Below, piece by piece: positions 1-11,948 of a stretch of DNA of 64,000 nt. Made by a program: the position numbers and the translations under genes. This DNA comes from Paraconiothyrium sp. Pb-2020 (taxonomy: Eukaryota; Ascomycota; Dothideomycetes; Pleosporales; Didymosphaeriaceae). The DNA lies in contig JAJUBI010000006.1 in NCBI GenBank assembly GCA_022419385.1, forward strand, positions 4,579,822 through 4,643,821, written 5' to 3'. The notes under the pieces are model-generated. The model did not search any database, was not told the DNA's origin, and saw nothing but the letters and a program-made list of their open reading frames with translations. How positions within the stretch are numbered: position 1 is the stretch's first letter; each line of letters opens with the position of its first letter.

Positions 1-387
1 GCGCGGGTAAAATCGTGAGCCTGACCCCGTTGTCGGGATTCCCCATAGAGCTGAGGCAGAGAGTGGTGGCTTGAAAATTTGGTACGGGGGAGACCATGGT
101 GATGATGTATCATGTCTCACTTAGGCAACTTTTTAGAAATTCATGATCAACAACGAAGGATAGTTTGAGTACCGGAACAAGTCAACGTATTACGTATGTT
201 CACAATTACGCTCTATGAATGAGATGAAGTCCAGCTGGCTTCACCTCGATGTCCGTCTAGAATCTAGAGTCTCTGTCGCTGTTTCATCGATTATGCAAAT
301 TTTATTTTCAGCGTTCACCCACGTGGCGCATAGAGAGTCTTGGACCAAACATCAATATCTCCTTCCAGTCAATACGGTATCCATCTA

Positions 388-2256
388 CTACACCGTCAGC
401 AGACTTCTCTTAGTCGCGCGAACCCGAACCGGTGCCTTCCACCACATGACGTAGTGTCTCGACTGAGCCTCCCAGTCCATCTGCTTATCCACCAACTCAA
501 ATTCATACGTGTACAGCAGCTTAGCGAGTACCAGCGACATCTGGAGATACGCGAAACTACCATTACATTAGAACAGTTGGGCACATAGCGTGGAAAGTCA
601 CTTCAAGTCGTGTACTAACCTCCGTCCGATGCAAGCCCGATATCCGAGAGAGAAGGGCTGACTGGCCTCCTTGATGTCTTTGCTATCCGGATCTGTCCAC
701 CGCTCGGGGTAGAATGTGTCTGGGTCGGAGAAATACTCAGCGCTATGCGACACGCTCCAGGTGCTTGTGTATACTTCAGTGTTCTTGGGCACCCAATGTC
801 CGTCGATTTCTCGCCCTGGCGAGATACGCGGGAACCCGTGCGCGCCCGATGGATGGATGCGCAGCGCCTCGTTGATGACGGCCTGCAAGTATGGAAGTTG
901 CAGTGCTGACGTCGAGTCAATTGCATCGTAGGTCGTGTATCGTCCGCGGATCTCGGCTTCAAGCTTCCTCAACACGCGTGGAGTCTTGAGCAAGTAGTAC
1001 ATGACTGCAGAGAGTGTGGTCGCCGTTGTTTCGCCCCCGGCAATTCTAGTGTTCCGAGTCGGGTTATTATGGATCTTAAAAGCAAAAACATGGATGGAAT
1101 GCGTATCTCTTACATCAATGTCGATGAATGCGCCGCCATCTCCTCCAGCGGAACCTCACCGGATTTAACCTTCTCAACGACATTGGTGAGAAAATCTTGC
1201 CGGGTGGATGTGCTTTCAAGACGTTTTTCAACTTTAGCCCGAGTATAGGCCGTATGCCTTCCACGAACCGACATAATGAGCGACGGCAATATCCATTTTG
1301 ACAGCGCGGAGAGTATTTCAAATCGGCGTAGGTTGTCCATGATGGTGATCTCACGAACATGCTGCAGCACGAGATCGATCCAGAAGTGATGTTTTTCTAT
1401 ATGAAAGTCTCATCAGCTATCCTCTTATTACTTTACGGAAAGCGAGCAAGTCGAACCTGATTGAATGCATCCAAAACTCTCTCCGAACGCCATTTCGCCC
1501 AAAAGGTCGAACGAGCTCATCTCGAACCACTCGACCATGTTGATTCCCTTCGTCGTCATTTGACTGATCGGCCCGATCTTGGACACGAAGCCGTCAATGC
1601 AACGCTGGATGATGTCCTCTTGCGCAGCGAGTGCCTTGGCCGAGAACGCTGCCAGCAAGTTCTTTTTCTTTCTCGCGTGCGCTTTTGGATTGCGCTCTGA
1701 TCCGATGCATCCTGTTGCAAAGCCATTGCCAAAGATGTCGTAGAAGTCGCTCTTGATGCATTGTTCTGCCCCGGGAGCGGGATACCCGTATATATCACGG
1801 TAGGATTGCAGAGACGCGAAGCTCAGCTCGTTAGGAGATGCGCGGAAGACTGGACCTGGCACCCTGTCAGTGTTTTGACGATCATGGTTGCATAATCCAC
1901 TGGAGGTGTAATTGGAGAACCCACCCCATTTGGCATGTTCCTTTCGAAACCTTTCATGCTGCCGCCCGCTAGTCGTCGACCACAAACGCCAGAACTAAGT
2001 TTTGTTAGTCATTCTTTGGAAGTCATATTACCCTGGAAAAGATGTTTTGCTTACCAGCGTACCACGAGCCAAGAATGGGCCCGGGAATTTCGCAAGTGGA
2101 TGGAAATAAAGGTTGTAGACGACGCCGCCCATTTGGTATACAACAAACTTGAGCTCAAATTAGTTCAAGTTTGCTTTCTGGAAAATCATCTCTCACCGAA
2201 GCTACCAGAATCACTACCCATTGCGCTTTGAACAGGTCTGACAAGGTTGATCCCAT
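388..2256 (-). CDS. Cytochrome P450 monooxygenase, isotrichodermin C-15 hydroxylase-like (P450-1)
   Basis: Seven exons join in phase: complement(388-556, 620-1045, 1114-1396, 1457-1855, 1925-1994, 2055-2147, 2197-2256), giving 499 residues. Residues 1-30 form a hydrophobic anchor followed by the proline-rich hinge KFPGP. The I-helix carries AGGETTAT, the K-helix EALR, then PERW, and the heme loop FSLGYRACIGRS with Cys440 as thiolate ligand. It should be an ER-bound monooxygenase hydroxylating a hydrophobic substrate, most likely the sesquiterpene made by the neighbouring synthase. The start at 2256 was chosen because that short exon supplies the missing membrane helix; the exon at 2147 has an in-frame stop just upstream. 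Three exon sizes (93, 70, 399 nt) match those of the P450 at 9608, so the two are paralogs. The family is clear; the substrate is inferred from the cluster. Confidence 0.9.
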
Positions 2257-3119
2257 TGTGTCATATGCTTGTGAATACGTCTCTCAAGATGGGGCGTTGA
2301 TAAAATCAAGAGCTGCTAATCATCTGCTGTAGTATGTTCTGGGGTAAAGTTATGGAACGACGTGATTGGTCGGTCAGCCGTATGACGGCGACAGTAGCCG
2401 CAGCAAGCAGAGCAAGAGACGGACCAAAACGGGCCAGCCAGCATGGAGTTTCTTTCGAGAACTCCAGTAACTATGTTGGCTTTCGAAACTAATCGATGAA
2501 CTATTGCGGTCGACCCATTCATCATGTCCGACCGGGTCGACCTCAACGGTGGGAGCCGGCCCTTCTCGCCCAACTAGGAAAATGTCCGGCTAATGACCGA
2601 CTGCTCCATATCTGCCACTTCGGTCCTTACAATTTGAGGCAACGAACGAATGTAACCGGAATATACGGATGGGCAAGTTATCACGCCCATGTCCAAATTT
2701 GAAGTATACCCGCACATGTCTTAGCAGGAGGTGCCGCGCGCATAGATTTGTGTCTGGGTCATGAGCGATACTCATTGTCCCTGGCTCAGTCTATAGAAGT
2801 CAACCTTCTTTTATTAAGATTGCTAAGCTTACCCATTTTTCAGTCATAATCAGTACATGCTAAATATGACATTTATCTGCGTGGAACCTTATATTGAATC
2901 GCTTCCAATTATGTGACAAGAGTGTCTTTAGAGGTCATTCTTGGAAGCATCATATCACACAAATCTGGAAATCTCTCTTGGACATATAGGCCTTTCTACT
3001 AGTGCACTAATGTTCTAAACGTGTCCGCTAGTCATGTAATGAACAGTGTCCATACACCCACACAACTTGATCAATATAGGCCTGATAATCCATACATTCT
3101 GCATTCTCAACACCTCCCA
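2257..3119. other. Intergenic region, no gene recognised
   Basis: This 0.86 kb lies between the start of P450-1 and the stop of the terpene synthase, both on the minus strand. It must contain the P450-1 promoter and the terpene synthase 3' end. The short open frames here (for example minus 2316-2573) match no family I know and have no supporting splice structure. Confidence 0.5.
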
Positions 3120-4210
3120 CTAGTCCTTAGGAGCCAGGTACCTCAAAGTCGTCGAACTCCACTTCTCATTTCCACTCATCTGGAACTCCAACCCCTTTAG
3201 ATATGCCCGAATAGCAGGAGTGTCTTCTTCGGCGAGCAGCTGCTCCGTCTGAACCTCGTAGATCAGCTCCCACTCACGACAGAGGTGATACAAAACGTTC
3301 TTAGCCGCGCTGGTTGGGATGTCAGCCTCCCTGGCCATGATATCGACTGCGTTGCACAGCGCGGCGCCTTCCTTGTGCCCATGTTTGACGACCTCGGCTT
3401 CCTTCTCGAAACTCCAGATATCATTGATGATGGAAAGGTGCTTCGAGCAGATGTTGTCCGCTGGCCGTATCGAGTCTAGGGTCTCCTGCGAGACTTTGAG
3501 ACCCATGGAGAAGCGCATAAGGGCGCCGAGAAGGCTACATAAGAGGCCATTAGTGATGCTTGCCAAGGGGTGAATGAGTGGCGAGTCGGGCAGTCTTACG
3601 CCTTGCCTACGTCCGCCTCGCGGTATTCAAGGTATGCTCCGAGACCCATCTTCTCGAGACGCTTTTTGTCAGTCTGCGCACGCATGAATGTGAAGACCGG
3701 TTCTTGGATGTCCTCCGCCATGGCGCGGTCGTGGGCACGCATGCTCTCCCACAACTCATATGTGATCCACTCAACGGGCTTTGTTCGGTCAGGGAGGACT
3801 TCGCCGCGAGTGATCGGCATTAGCTTTTCGTTGTAAGCTTTGCCATCCTCCAGGGACATGTACTCCAAAAGATCTGTTATTTGACATTTGGCTTCAGCAG
3901 TCTTTTATACGATTGAAGGGATCAGCGGGAGAACAGGCATGTTGGACTCACCGTCGATGAGGAAAAGAAGCGTGAGAAGTCGGCAGGCAAAGTGAATGCG
4001 GTTTTCGAGAGCCAAAGGAAAGTAGAAGCATGTCACAGTAGAGAAACCTGCCGCGACGAACTTCTTGCGGGCCTTCTGGTCAGGAAAGGGCCAGTGTGCG
4101 AGGAAATAGCCGTCGACTTCTTTTACGATCTGCTCGTGTAGCGGATGGATCATGGCTTCCCATCGAGGCTCCGGCACGCTAGGAATCTGCATGATAGTTG
4201 CCGGAGACAT
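3120..4210 (-). CDS. Aristolochene synthase-like class I sesquiterpene cyclase
   Basis: Three exons, complement(3120-3534, 3600-3873, 3952-4210), join in phase to give 315 residues, the usual length for fungal aristolochene synthases. The acidic DDLLE motif (residues 86-90) is split by intron 1 inside its second Asp codon. The NSE triad is N215, S219, E223 in NDIWSFEKE, and the C-terminal RY pair is at 309-310. These bind the Mg-diphosphate of farnesyl diphosphate. Long stretches around YNEKLMPITRG, LWESMRAHDR and SGNEKW look like the aristolochene synthase family from memory, so the likely product is aristolochene or a related eremophilane precursor. The enzyme should be cytosolic. ATG 4210 is used; ATG 4192 is also possible. 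It is divergent from P450-2, with which it shares a 320 bp promoter region, and is the scaffold-forming gene of the cluster. Confidence 0.93.
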
Positions 4211-4531
4211 GATGTGCAGAAAAAAACTTGACAGAAGATGAGGATAATATAGAATCAGGATTGGGGTCAAGACTGTTCCGCTTTGTAGTGTTTTGCCGTG
4301 ACTTGGGACGTCGACAACAGGCTTATATACTCGCATATCTATGCTTTGATAAGACGAGCCTGATACTATCGGCAGTACATGGGAGAAAAGCTAAAGGGGA
4401 AACACCCGATGATACGCTGGCACAAAAGCACAAAGACTTACCAACATCCAGTAGCACTTAGGGTTCTCCGCCCTCATTCTTTTTCTTTCACCTCTCCTTG
4501 CCAGGCTGATAACACCATTTTCCGAGTCACT
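4211..4531. promoter_or_regulatory. Shared divergent promoter of terpene synthase and P450-2
   Basis: These 321 bp separate two divergent start codons. A TTATATAC stretch near 4322-4329 could serve as a TATA element for the minus-strand synthase. A CT-rich tract at about 4470-4500 lies just upstream of the P450 start, as is common before fungal start sites. The arrangement suggests co-expression. No clear AflR-type TCG-N5-CGA site was seen by eye. Confidence 0.5.
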
Positions 4532-6197
4532 ATGAACTCCACCATTTGGAATGAAGGTTTTGTAGCGTCACGTGTTGCCCAGCTTGTAACACAGCAACCT
4601 GGATCAGCACGAACGTATACCTTCGGCGTAGTAACGATACTACCTCTACTTTGGACACTATGGGCCAGATGGAGTAAGTTGCAGCGACTGGCCCCTGGGA
4701 TTCCCATAGTTGGTGGCAAAGCGCAGAGGATCAAGAACCGCAAAGCATTCATTCATGGTTCAAGAGACATACTAATCGCAGGTTATCGCCAATCTGGCGG
4801 AGATTTTTACTATGTACCTTCCCCATTGGGCGAGAGGTTGATGGTTCCGTCCTGGGTTTTGAACGAGCTCAAGACGTCGCCCGTCGACAAGGTCGACTTC
4901 GTCGGAACTTTCATAGAGATGTTTGAGGGGAAATACACCACCATGGGCAGCCGATCGACTCTGCACCCCCGCGTCGTTAAGGCGCAGCTCAATCAGCATC
5001 TGCCCGACGTCATGCCCGGCGTCCAAGACGAGATTCGGAACGCATTTCTAGACAGCTTTCCAGAATGCGACGACTGGACCGAGGTGCCTGTCGTCGACCG
5101 GATCACCCAGATCGTGGCACGCGTTTCGAGCCGCATGTTCGGCGGTACGACTCTTAGCGAGAACGCGGAATGGGTCCAGGCATCAATCGATTTCGCCATC
5201 GATGGGTTCGTAGGAGCCCAGAAGTTGAAGAAGATCCCCGAGATCTTCCGACCTGTAGCTGCACGATTCATGCCGGAGATCACCAAGATTGCCGGCCATT
5301 ATCGCGCCGCAGAAAAAGCCTCCGTGGACATGATCGAGCAGCGAAGGCGAACGGGTGAAAACGCGTCCGATCTGCTCTTCTGGATGGACGAGCAGGCTGT
5401 CGGTCCGGAAAAGGATCCTAAGTTCCTGGCGTCGATCCTGCTCAAGGTCAGCTTTGCTGCTATCCACACGAGCGCTGCAGCTCCAAGCCAACTAATTTTT
5501 GACCTCTGCCAACACCCAGAGTACGTTGAGCCACTTCGGGAAGAGTACCGAAAAGTTCTAGATGGGGACGGGAGGATCAGCAAGCAGGGGTACCTTCAAA
5601 TGCCAAAGCTTGATTCGATCATGAAGGAGAGCCAACGTTTCAATCCCTTGCTTCTGGGTGAGCTTACTGTGTCGAACCTCTCTAGTTCCGGATTACTGAC
5701 ACCTTGCAGTGACTTTTGAGCGCATAATCACGGAGAAGCTAACGCTATCAAACGGCTTTACGATCCCTGCGAACACGACCATCGGCGTACCTACACATGC
5801 AATTACCATGGATCCAAAACTCTATCCGAACCCGGAGAAGTTTGACGGCTTCCGTTTCGCCAGGCTTCGACAGGTAGACCCCAGCATGGAAGGGAAGGGC
5901 CAATACGTGGCATCAAATCCTAACAGCATGGCCTTTGGTTTCGGCCGTCATGCATGCCCTGGGTGAGTTACATTCCATTCTAGTGATGTGATGGATCGTA
6001 TGTGACTGACTAAGGACTACCGCATTTGTAGCCGTTTCTTCGCCGCGCAGGAGATCAAGGCCATCATGGTGTTCCTGTTGGAGAACTACGACATGAAGTT
6101 CAAGGAGGGACAAACAAGGCCCCCTAGTTTGCTGTTTGAGACCCAGTACCTACCAGATCACTCGGCCACGGTGCTCTTCAAGCGGCGCCAGGTGTAA
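4532..6197 (+). CDS. Cytochrome P450 monooxygenase, ent-kaurene-oxidase-like fungal class (P450-2)
   Basis: Three exons, 4532-5657, 5710-5962 and 6032-6197, join in phase to give 514 residues. A membrane helix at about residues 30-48 is followed by the P450 fold. The I-helix has AAIHTSA in place of the common AGxxTT, as in several fungal P450 groups. The K-helix is KESQR, and the heme loop FGFGRHACPGRFF has Cys458. The start at 4532 places the anchor normally; the open frame extends upstream to 4379 but those residues look like translated leader. It belongs to a different P450 group from the two paralogs at 388 and 9608. Its divergent promoter with the terpene synthase suggests an early oxidation of the terpene. 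The specific reaction is not known. Confidence 0.92.
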
Positions 6198-7026
6198 ACG
6201 CCGCGCAGCCAATGAGTTTGCAACCGAGTCTGACATGCATGCCAAGACATATGTCGCTTGGTGGGTTCATCGATGAAAGGGACCGGGAGGGGACGACCAA
6301 GACGAGATATATGGGAGCGAGATCTAGATGTAGTGGGTACCTTGGTAGATACATTAGCCGACGGGTCGACGGGTGCGGCTCTTCAGACTGTCCTTTGACA
6401 TAATCTTCTTCTGAATTAAGGCCGAATTACAAATGAAAGGCTTGTTCCGCTGTAAGGTGCCTGTTCCGGTGACAAATGATTATCCACCGACATACAAGAC
6501 TTGAGATGCCTTGCTATCTAACCTTTAGACCATCCCACATCGACAGTGTTTCCACCCCTTTGTCATTGTGCAACGCTCTCTCATGCATGCAGGTCTGCAG
6601 ACCGCCTATGGGGATGGAATAAATCTTGGCGGTTATGCACGTAGGACGTATCTGGAGTACGCGGCACCTCAACGACTTATCCTCCGGACCCTCGTCGAAT
6701 TGCATCATCTCCCACCAAGCCGCGGCCTAATCACACATGCAAAGGAAGCTGAACGTCGATCTATCAGGCGTGAAGAGGACGCAGTCAGCATAGAAGATAG
6801 TATAGGGTAGTACATACAAACCAATGATAAGGAACCGAGCGATTGGTACTTTGACGGTTATCAGGATGGTCAGCATCCAGACAATAGGCCCTAATGGAAA
6901 GTTCGACCGAAGATTTTGAGGAAATAGTACCTAAAGAGACCACCAGCAAGAGTTTCTTTGGAAATTGCCACGAACGTAAAGGAGTAACAAACACAACAAC
7001 AATTCATTCATCGTAGCTGATTCAAG
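6198..7026. other. Intergenic region between P450-2 and the regulator
   Basis: About 0.83 kb without a recognisable gene. It should contain the P450-2 terminator and the promoter of the AflR-like regulator. Small open frames on both strands (for example minus 6514-6708) resemble nothing known. Confidence 0.5.
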
Positions 7027-8210
7027 ATGTTCACAGCCTGGAAGTACGATCCCAAGGACGATGATGTTCTTCTTGCCGCCCAGGAAATTCCTTTTGACCC
7101 CGTTACGAGAAGGACAAGCGGCATAAAAGCATGCTCATCATGTCGAGCTAGAAAGTTAAGATGCAACGGAGAAAAAAGCGGTTGCCAGCGCTGTAAGAGC
7201 CAAGGTCTGGAATGCAATTACACCGATACCGTCAGGAGGAAACGGACTGGAAATTCAAGCGCCACAACCGCCTCCCCCAAGTCCATGGACCGCTCAGACA
7301 CACGGAAGTCATCCACCAGTTCGACGACGACGTCCTCGACAGCAGCGTCAACATCACCGTCCCATTCGAACGTGGAACTACAGCATCCACTAGCAACACA
7401 ACAAGAACAACAGAAAGCTCAATGTCAACAACACAACAACAACACAGCAACAGCAGCAATAAACACAGGACCACGATGATTTGAGCTGGTTTAGAAACTC
7501 AGACGCCAAGCATTGACTTCTTCGCTGACGTCGATATGCCGGAAGATCCCATCCTCCACCACGATGACATTACCTTTGTTGAGGATCTAGGTGCGAGAGA
7601 CAACCCATCCGATATGGCGCTAGATCTGGCATCATCGACCATGCTCTTGCATCAGACCTTCTTGCCACCCATCCGGTCGCCCTCAAACCTGGCGGCGGAC
7701 GAACCCGGATCAGCAGTAGGCGGTTTCCGATCGCACGCAACCTGCCAGTGCCTCTATCCCGTCCTCATGGTAATGGATAAGCTGAACGTACAGGATGACA
7801 GTGCGATCGAGAAATCAGTCAACGAATTGCTAGTTTTACACAAGGAAGCACTTTCCAATGGTACTAACATGCTCGGCTGTACCACGTGCATAGGACGGGT
7901 CGAGAACATGCTGGTTTTGGCTATGCTGATAGACAAGCTCGCTCGCCTATGCTATAGCATTGTACATGCTCCCATCAAGGGTCCCACCTCGTCGCTCAGT
8001 CTCGGGGATTACATGGTCGATTCGGCCGAGGAGTACGCGGTGTTGATAAGCAGCCTACTGGGTGTGCATTTACGTCGCCTCCAAACTATGGCTCAGAGAT
8101 TGCATCAGGTCTCGTCACGTTTTCAGTCTGACACGCTGACACACCGCCTCACGGTATGTAGTGGATTCGTCACCAGAAGTCTAGATACCCTCCGTAATAT
8201 GGGAAGGTAG
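7027..8210 (+). CDS. AflR-like Zn2Cys6 transcription factor with an unresolved frame change
   Basis: The first open frame (7027-7479) encodes a fungal binuclear zinc cluster, CX2CX6CX6CX2CX6C, in about residues 36-63 (CSSCRARKLRC through GLEC), followed by a Ser/Thr/Gln-rich linker. The second open frame (about 7487-8210), two bases out of phase, encodes an AflR-type C-terminal region with the Cys-rich motif ATCQCLYPVL and a later GCTTC. Together they would make about 390 residues, close to AflR size. Acceptors such as TTTAG at about 7493 exist, but I see no good donor (GTRAGT-like) in the linker, so this is either an atypical intron or a frameshift in the CAA/ACA-rich tract. It is the likely pathway-specific regulator of the surrounding cluster. 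Confidence 0.75.
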
Positions 8211-9607
8211 ATAGCGAAATAAGAAGCTGTCGATAAACCGACGTTGGACGCATGTAAGCAGAGACTCTATCAAACACGATGATGAGATGCATTGCCATGG
8301 CACGTTCCGTACCTAGTCGCTTGATGTTCATACGAGCTGGCCAATCACCCTTCGTGAATCTGACGAATTGATCGACCAGGTGGTGCGGCTGAGAACGCCT
8401 CTCCAGCGTTTACTAGGCTTGAAAACTTTCTGTGCGTCCGTCAGATTGACCGATCCTCAAATCCTGCAATCTTACATGTGCTACAATCTGACCACCATCG
8501 ATGCGGCCCGGCGCGCGGCGCGCGGCGCGCATCAGCGGGCAGAGAGACGGAGGTGGGGCCCGTAAGCATGGGAGATGCGTGGGGGACTAGCCTTTCGTGC
8601 TTTCGATCGTGCGCTCACCGATAAGCCGCTCTTATCAGTGTTCTCACAAAGACATGGTCCACGGCCCAAGGGCTGAACTGTAGAAAGGTGGAGACGTCTT
8701 ACCGTTGATACGCGAGTGATTGGTTAATGTTATTAACTTTGAGGTCTTATAAGCTATAGTAAAATTAGTTCGCAGCTACGAGTACTGCCTATATGTTTTC
8801 TTAGTGTAAGAGACTAATCCCTTATATTTCGATAGCAGCTGCGCAAGCAGGACGGGTGCATGTGGGTCAAGGTGTGGAAGATAGTTGGGTGAGGTGGGCG
8901 GTGCAGAGTTTGACTGCATCGTATCAAGCACCTGACCGCGTGCCATAGTTAACCCTAGTCATCACCACTCAACAGGAACTATCATATCACATCACAATTG
9001 CTCCTAGAAATGCTTCCTAACAGCGCGTGATCAAAAAGCCGAAACAAGGTGATACAATTTCCCATATGTGGAACTTGGGGCTCGGCATTTCTTTATGGAG
9101 ATGATGTTATAGACAGCGGACCTCTTGCTATCGGCTTATCTTGCTCTACGACTGAGCATGGCTAACGCGTAACGTGTGTTTCGAAGTCCCGGAGTTAGGC
9201 CAGCAGGATGTGCCGCACTGTATTCAATCGGCAACATGCCTTTTTGAGTCGTGTCGACACCGGTCCTTGCCTATTTCATTTGTTTTATGAGGGCCGAGGT
9301 GTGCCCCGCCGATCGACTGCCGTAAGAAGTCTTCCGGATAATCGGCCATATGCCGAAAATGTGGAAACTCCTGATAGCCAGGCTGGGCTCTCGCCACAGT
9401 CCCTCCGACTTGAACCAGGGCGGCGGGAGGAAAACCGAGAAAAGTGGAAAGTGTGATCTTTGGGTTAGGGTTTGGAGGACACTGACGTGTCGATCGTTCC
9501 ATAGAAAGTATATCACGTATATTCGTTTAATTTCATCAAACTGTGAGGGTAATAGAATCAAATTCCATCTGAAACCCTCAGGGTCTCGTACATTTCGAGT
9601 CATCGTG
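8211..9607. other. Intergenic region with a GC-rich microrepeat
   Basis: A 1.4 kb stretch between the regulator and P450-3. A short GC spike of tandem GGCGCGC units lies at about 8507-8530. Open frames such as 9208-9456 (+) and 9271-9624 (-) overlap one another, match no family and look like chance. The P450-3 promoter must lie at the right-hand end. Confidence 0.45.
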
Positions 9608-11638
9608 ATGTCTCGCCTCACCATGGCAACATTCGTCGTTAGCCTACTTGCACTAAAGGTATTAGAATACCAGTTTAGGTCTTTCTGCCAGTTTTCATGA
9701 TATGATCGCTACAGATCTGACGCAATAGTTTTCAGGTCATCGTCTCTTGGGTTTACGCCATCATCTACAATCTATACTTCCACCCGTTAAGGCGGTTCCC
9801 GGGACCTAAGTACGCTGCCATAAGTCACGTAAGTAGATGAAGAGATAACACGGACTGTCTTTCTGCTTCAAGTCGGTAACCGTTTTCTTCAGGTTGCTTA
9901 TTCATGGTGGTTTCTCGGCGGGTCACAGCCGTACAAGGTGCTTGACTTGCATCGCAGATATGGTGCGTACTTCCTTTCACTACACATTGTGAACAAGACG
10001 TCTTACAAGATTAAACAGGACCTGTGGTACGCTTAGCCCCGAACGAGCTCTCATTCAACTCTGCGCAGTCATGGAAGGACATCTACGGATTCCGCCAGGG
10101 CCACAAGCCCTTCGTGAAGAGCGAATTTTACGACGGCGGTAGCTTCGCCGCCCGCGGTGTACACTCTATCGTGAGTGAGCGCGACCCATTGGTGCACGGC
10201 CAGATGCGCCGGCTTCTGGCCCACGCCTTCTCCAACACATCGCTTCTGGAGCAGGAGAAGCTTGTTGCCAAGACGGTCGACCGCCTCGTGCAGGTAGTCT
10301 GGGAGCAAGGGACGAAGTCTGGAGCTTCCATCAATATCGGAAAGGCATACGAGATGATGGCCTTTGATATCATCGGTGATCTAGCTTTCGGTGAAACCTT
10401 CCAAGCTTTGGGAAACGGTATGGGTCTTGTTACCCCTGGATGCATTCACCACTTAGGCGTTGGGACTGATCGATTGCAGAAAAGCCGCACCCGTGGATCG
10501 AGATCACGCTTGGCGCGCTGATGCAGGGTGCGCTGGCGGACACCTTGAAGCGCTTTCCAGGCCTGGCCAAAGTGGTCAAGTTGGTGCTGAGTAGTAAAAT
10601 TGCCGAGCTTACGGCCGGAACCAAGAGAAATGAGGATATGGCGATTGAGTTGGTAAAACGGTAAGCAACCCTTTTGCCTCAGTTGAAAATGTCATGGAGA
10701 GAAAATACGCATTTCAGAGATGAGAAACAAAAGGCAATGGCTGCGAAACCGACCATAGTAGGACTAACGCCCGAAAAATAGGCGTATCAGCCGCGACACG
10801 AGCCGCCGGGACTTCATGACACGCATCCTAGTACATCGCGACCTCGAGAAAAGACAGACGTCAGACCTCGAACTAGCCGCGCACGCATCCGACTTCGTCC
10901 TGGCTGGCAGCGAGACGACTTCGACGGTGCTGGCATGCACGACATTCTACCTGCTCAAGAACGCGCACATCATGGCGCAATTGCAGCACGAGATTCGTAG
11001 CACCTTTACCGAGTACTCGGACATCTCAGACAACTCGACTCGGCCCCTGCGCTACCTTAATGCTGTGTGTCTCGAGGCTATGCGCATGTACGCGCCGCTG
11101 CCGTTCTCACTGCCGCGCATAGTGCCTGAGGGCGGTGACTCGGTCGATGGGCACTTCTTGCCGGAAGGGGTAAGCTGTCCCTAATTGATTAGCATGATGA
11201 AGCTGGATAGCTGACAGAAAGTGCGCAGACGGTAGTCTCGACGAGCCCTGTGGGAGCTAGTCTAGACCCAGCCAACTTCAGCGAGCCCTTTGCGTTCAGA
11301 CCAGAACGGTGGATGACGGAGTCACCCAAAGACGTGCTTGAGGCGAGCCAGCCGTTCTCCTTGGGAGCCAGGGGATGTCTGGGCAAAAGGTAAGCAGCTC
11401 GACAATGTACTCTTGGGTAATGTACGCGCAACGAGGCTAACTCGATCACGGCAGTCTGGGTTGGATGGAAATGCGAACAACTTTGGCTAAGATTCTATGG
11501 ACATTTGATATAGAACTTGCAGACCCGATTCCGGACTGGCATCGTGACTCGCGCATGTACACTTTATGGTCAAAACCGCAGCTACATGTACGAGTGAAAC
11601 CGGTTCAGACACTGCCTTTTGTGTCGGAAGAGAAATAG
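9608..11638 (+). CDS. Cytochrome P450 monooxygenase, isotrichodermin C-15 hydroxylase-like (P450-3)
   Basis: Eight exons (9608-9658, 9736-9828, 9893-9962, 10019-10417, 10480-10660, 10782-11169, 11229-11389, 11455-11638) join in phase to give 508 residues. An N-terminal hydrophobic helix spans about 40 residues and ends at the hinge RFPGP. The I-helix is AGSETTST, the K-helix LEAMR, then RPERW, and the heme loop FSLGARGCLGKS with Cys444. A second ATG at 9623 is possible. Exons 2, 3 and 4 have exactly the lengths of those in P450-1 (93, 70, 399 nt), and both genes have an intron just after the heme loop, so they arose by duplication. It probably oxidises a later pathway intermediate; the site of attack cannot be deduced. 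Confidence 0.92.
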
Positions 11639-11948
11639 AGACTCGAATGATGATTTTGTAATCTCGAAGAGATGAACAATTGCTATCAATGAACATAACT
11701 CAAGCCCAGTTACGTATATTCTAAGCGCGATAATTAATACAATATTATTCCTGTGTCGATATTGTCCAAACCCAATATAAACCTACAATTAAGTAGTGAA
11801 TTTGGAAGAAGCGTGATCAACGGAGTGTTGTTGAATCGAGTAATGACCGACTAGCTCCATTTGATGCAAAGCATATATGTAGTCAATCTGCGGCCACATG
11901 TCTCACCTTAGAATCCATACCTGGTTTGAAAAAGAGAGCGTTGGGAAA
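11639..11948. other. Short intergenic region upstream of SDR-1
   Basis: About 310 bp, AT-rich around 11715-11790, between two same-strand genes. It is presumed to carry the P450-3 terminator and the SDR-1 promoter. No gene is seen. Confidence 0.5.

Noticed and set aside
9208..9624. Overlapping open frames upstream of P450-3
   Set aside because: Frames on both strands overlap and none resembles the missing part of any neighbour; the P450 N-terminus is complete without them.
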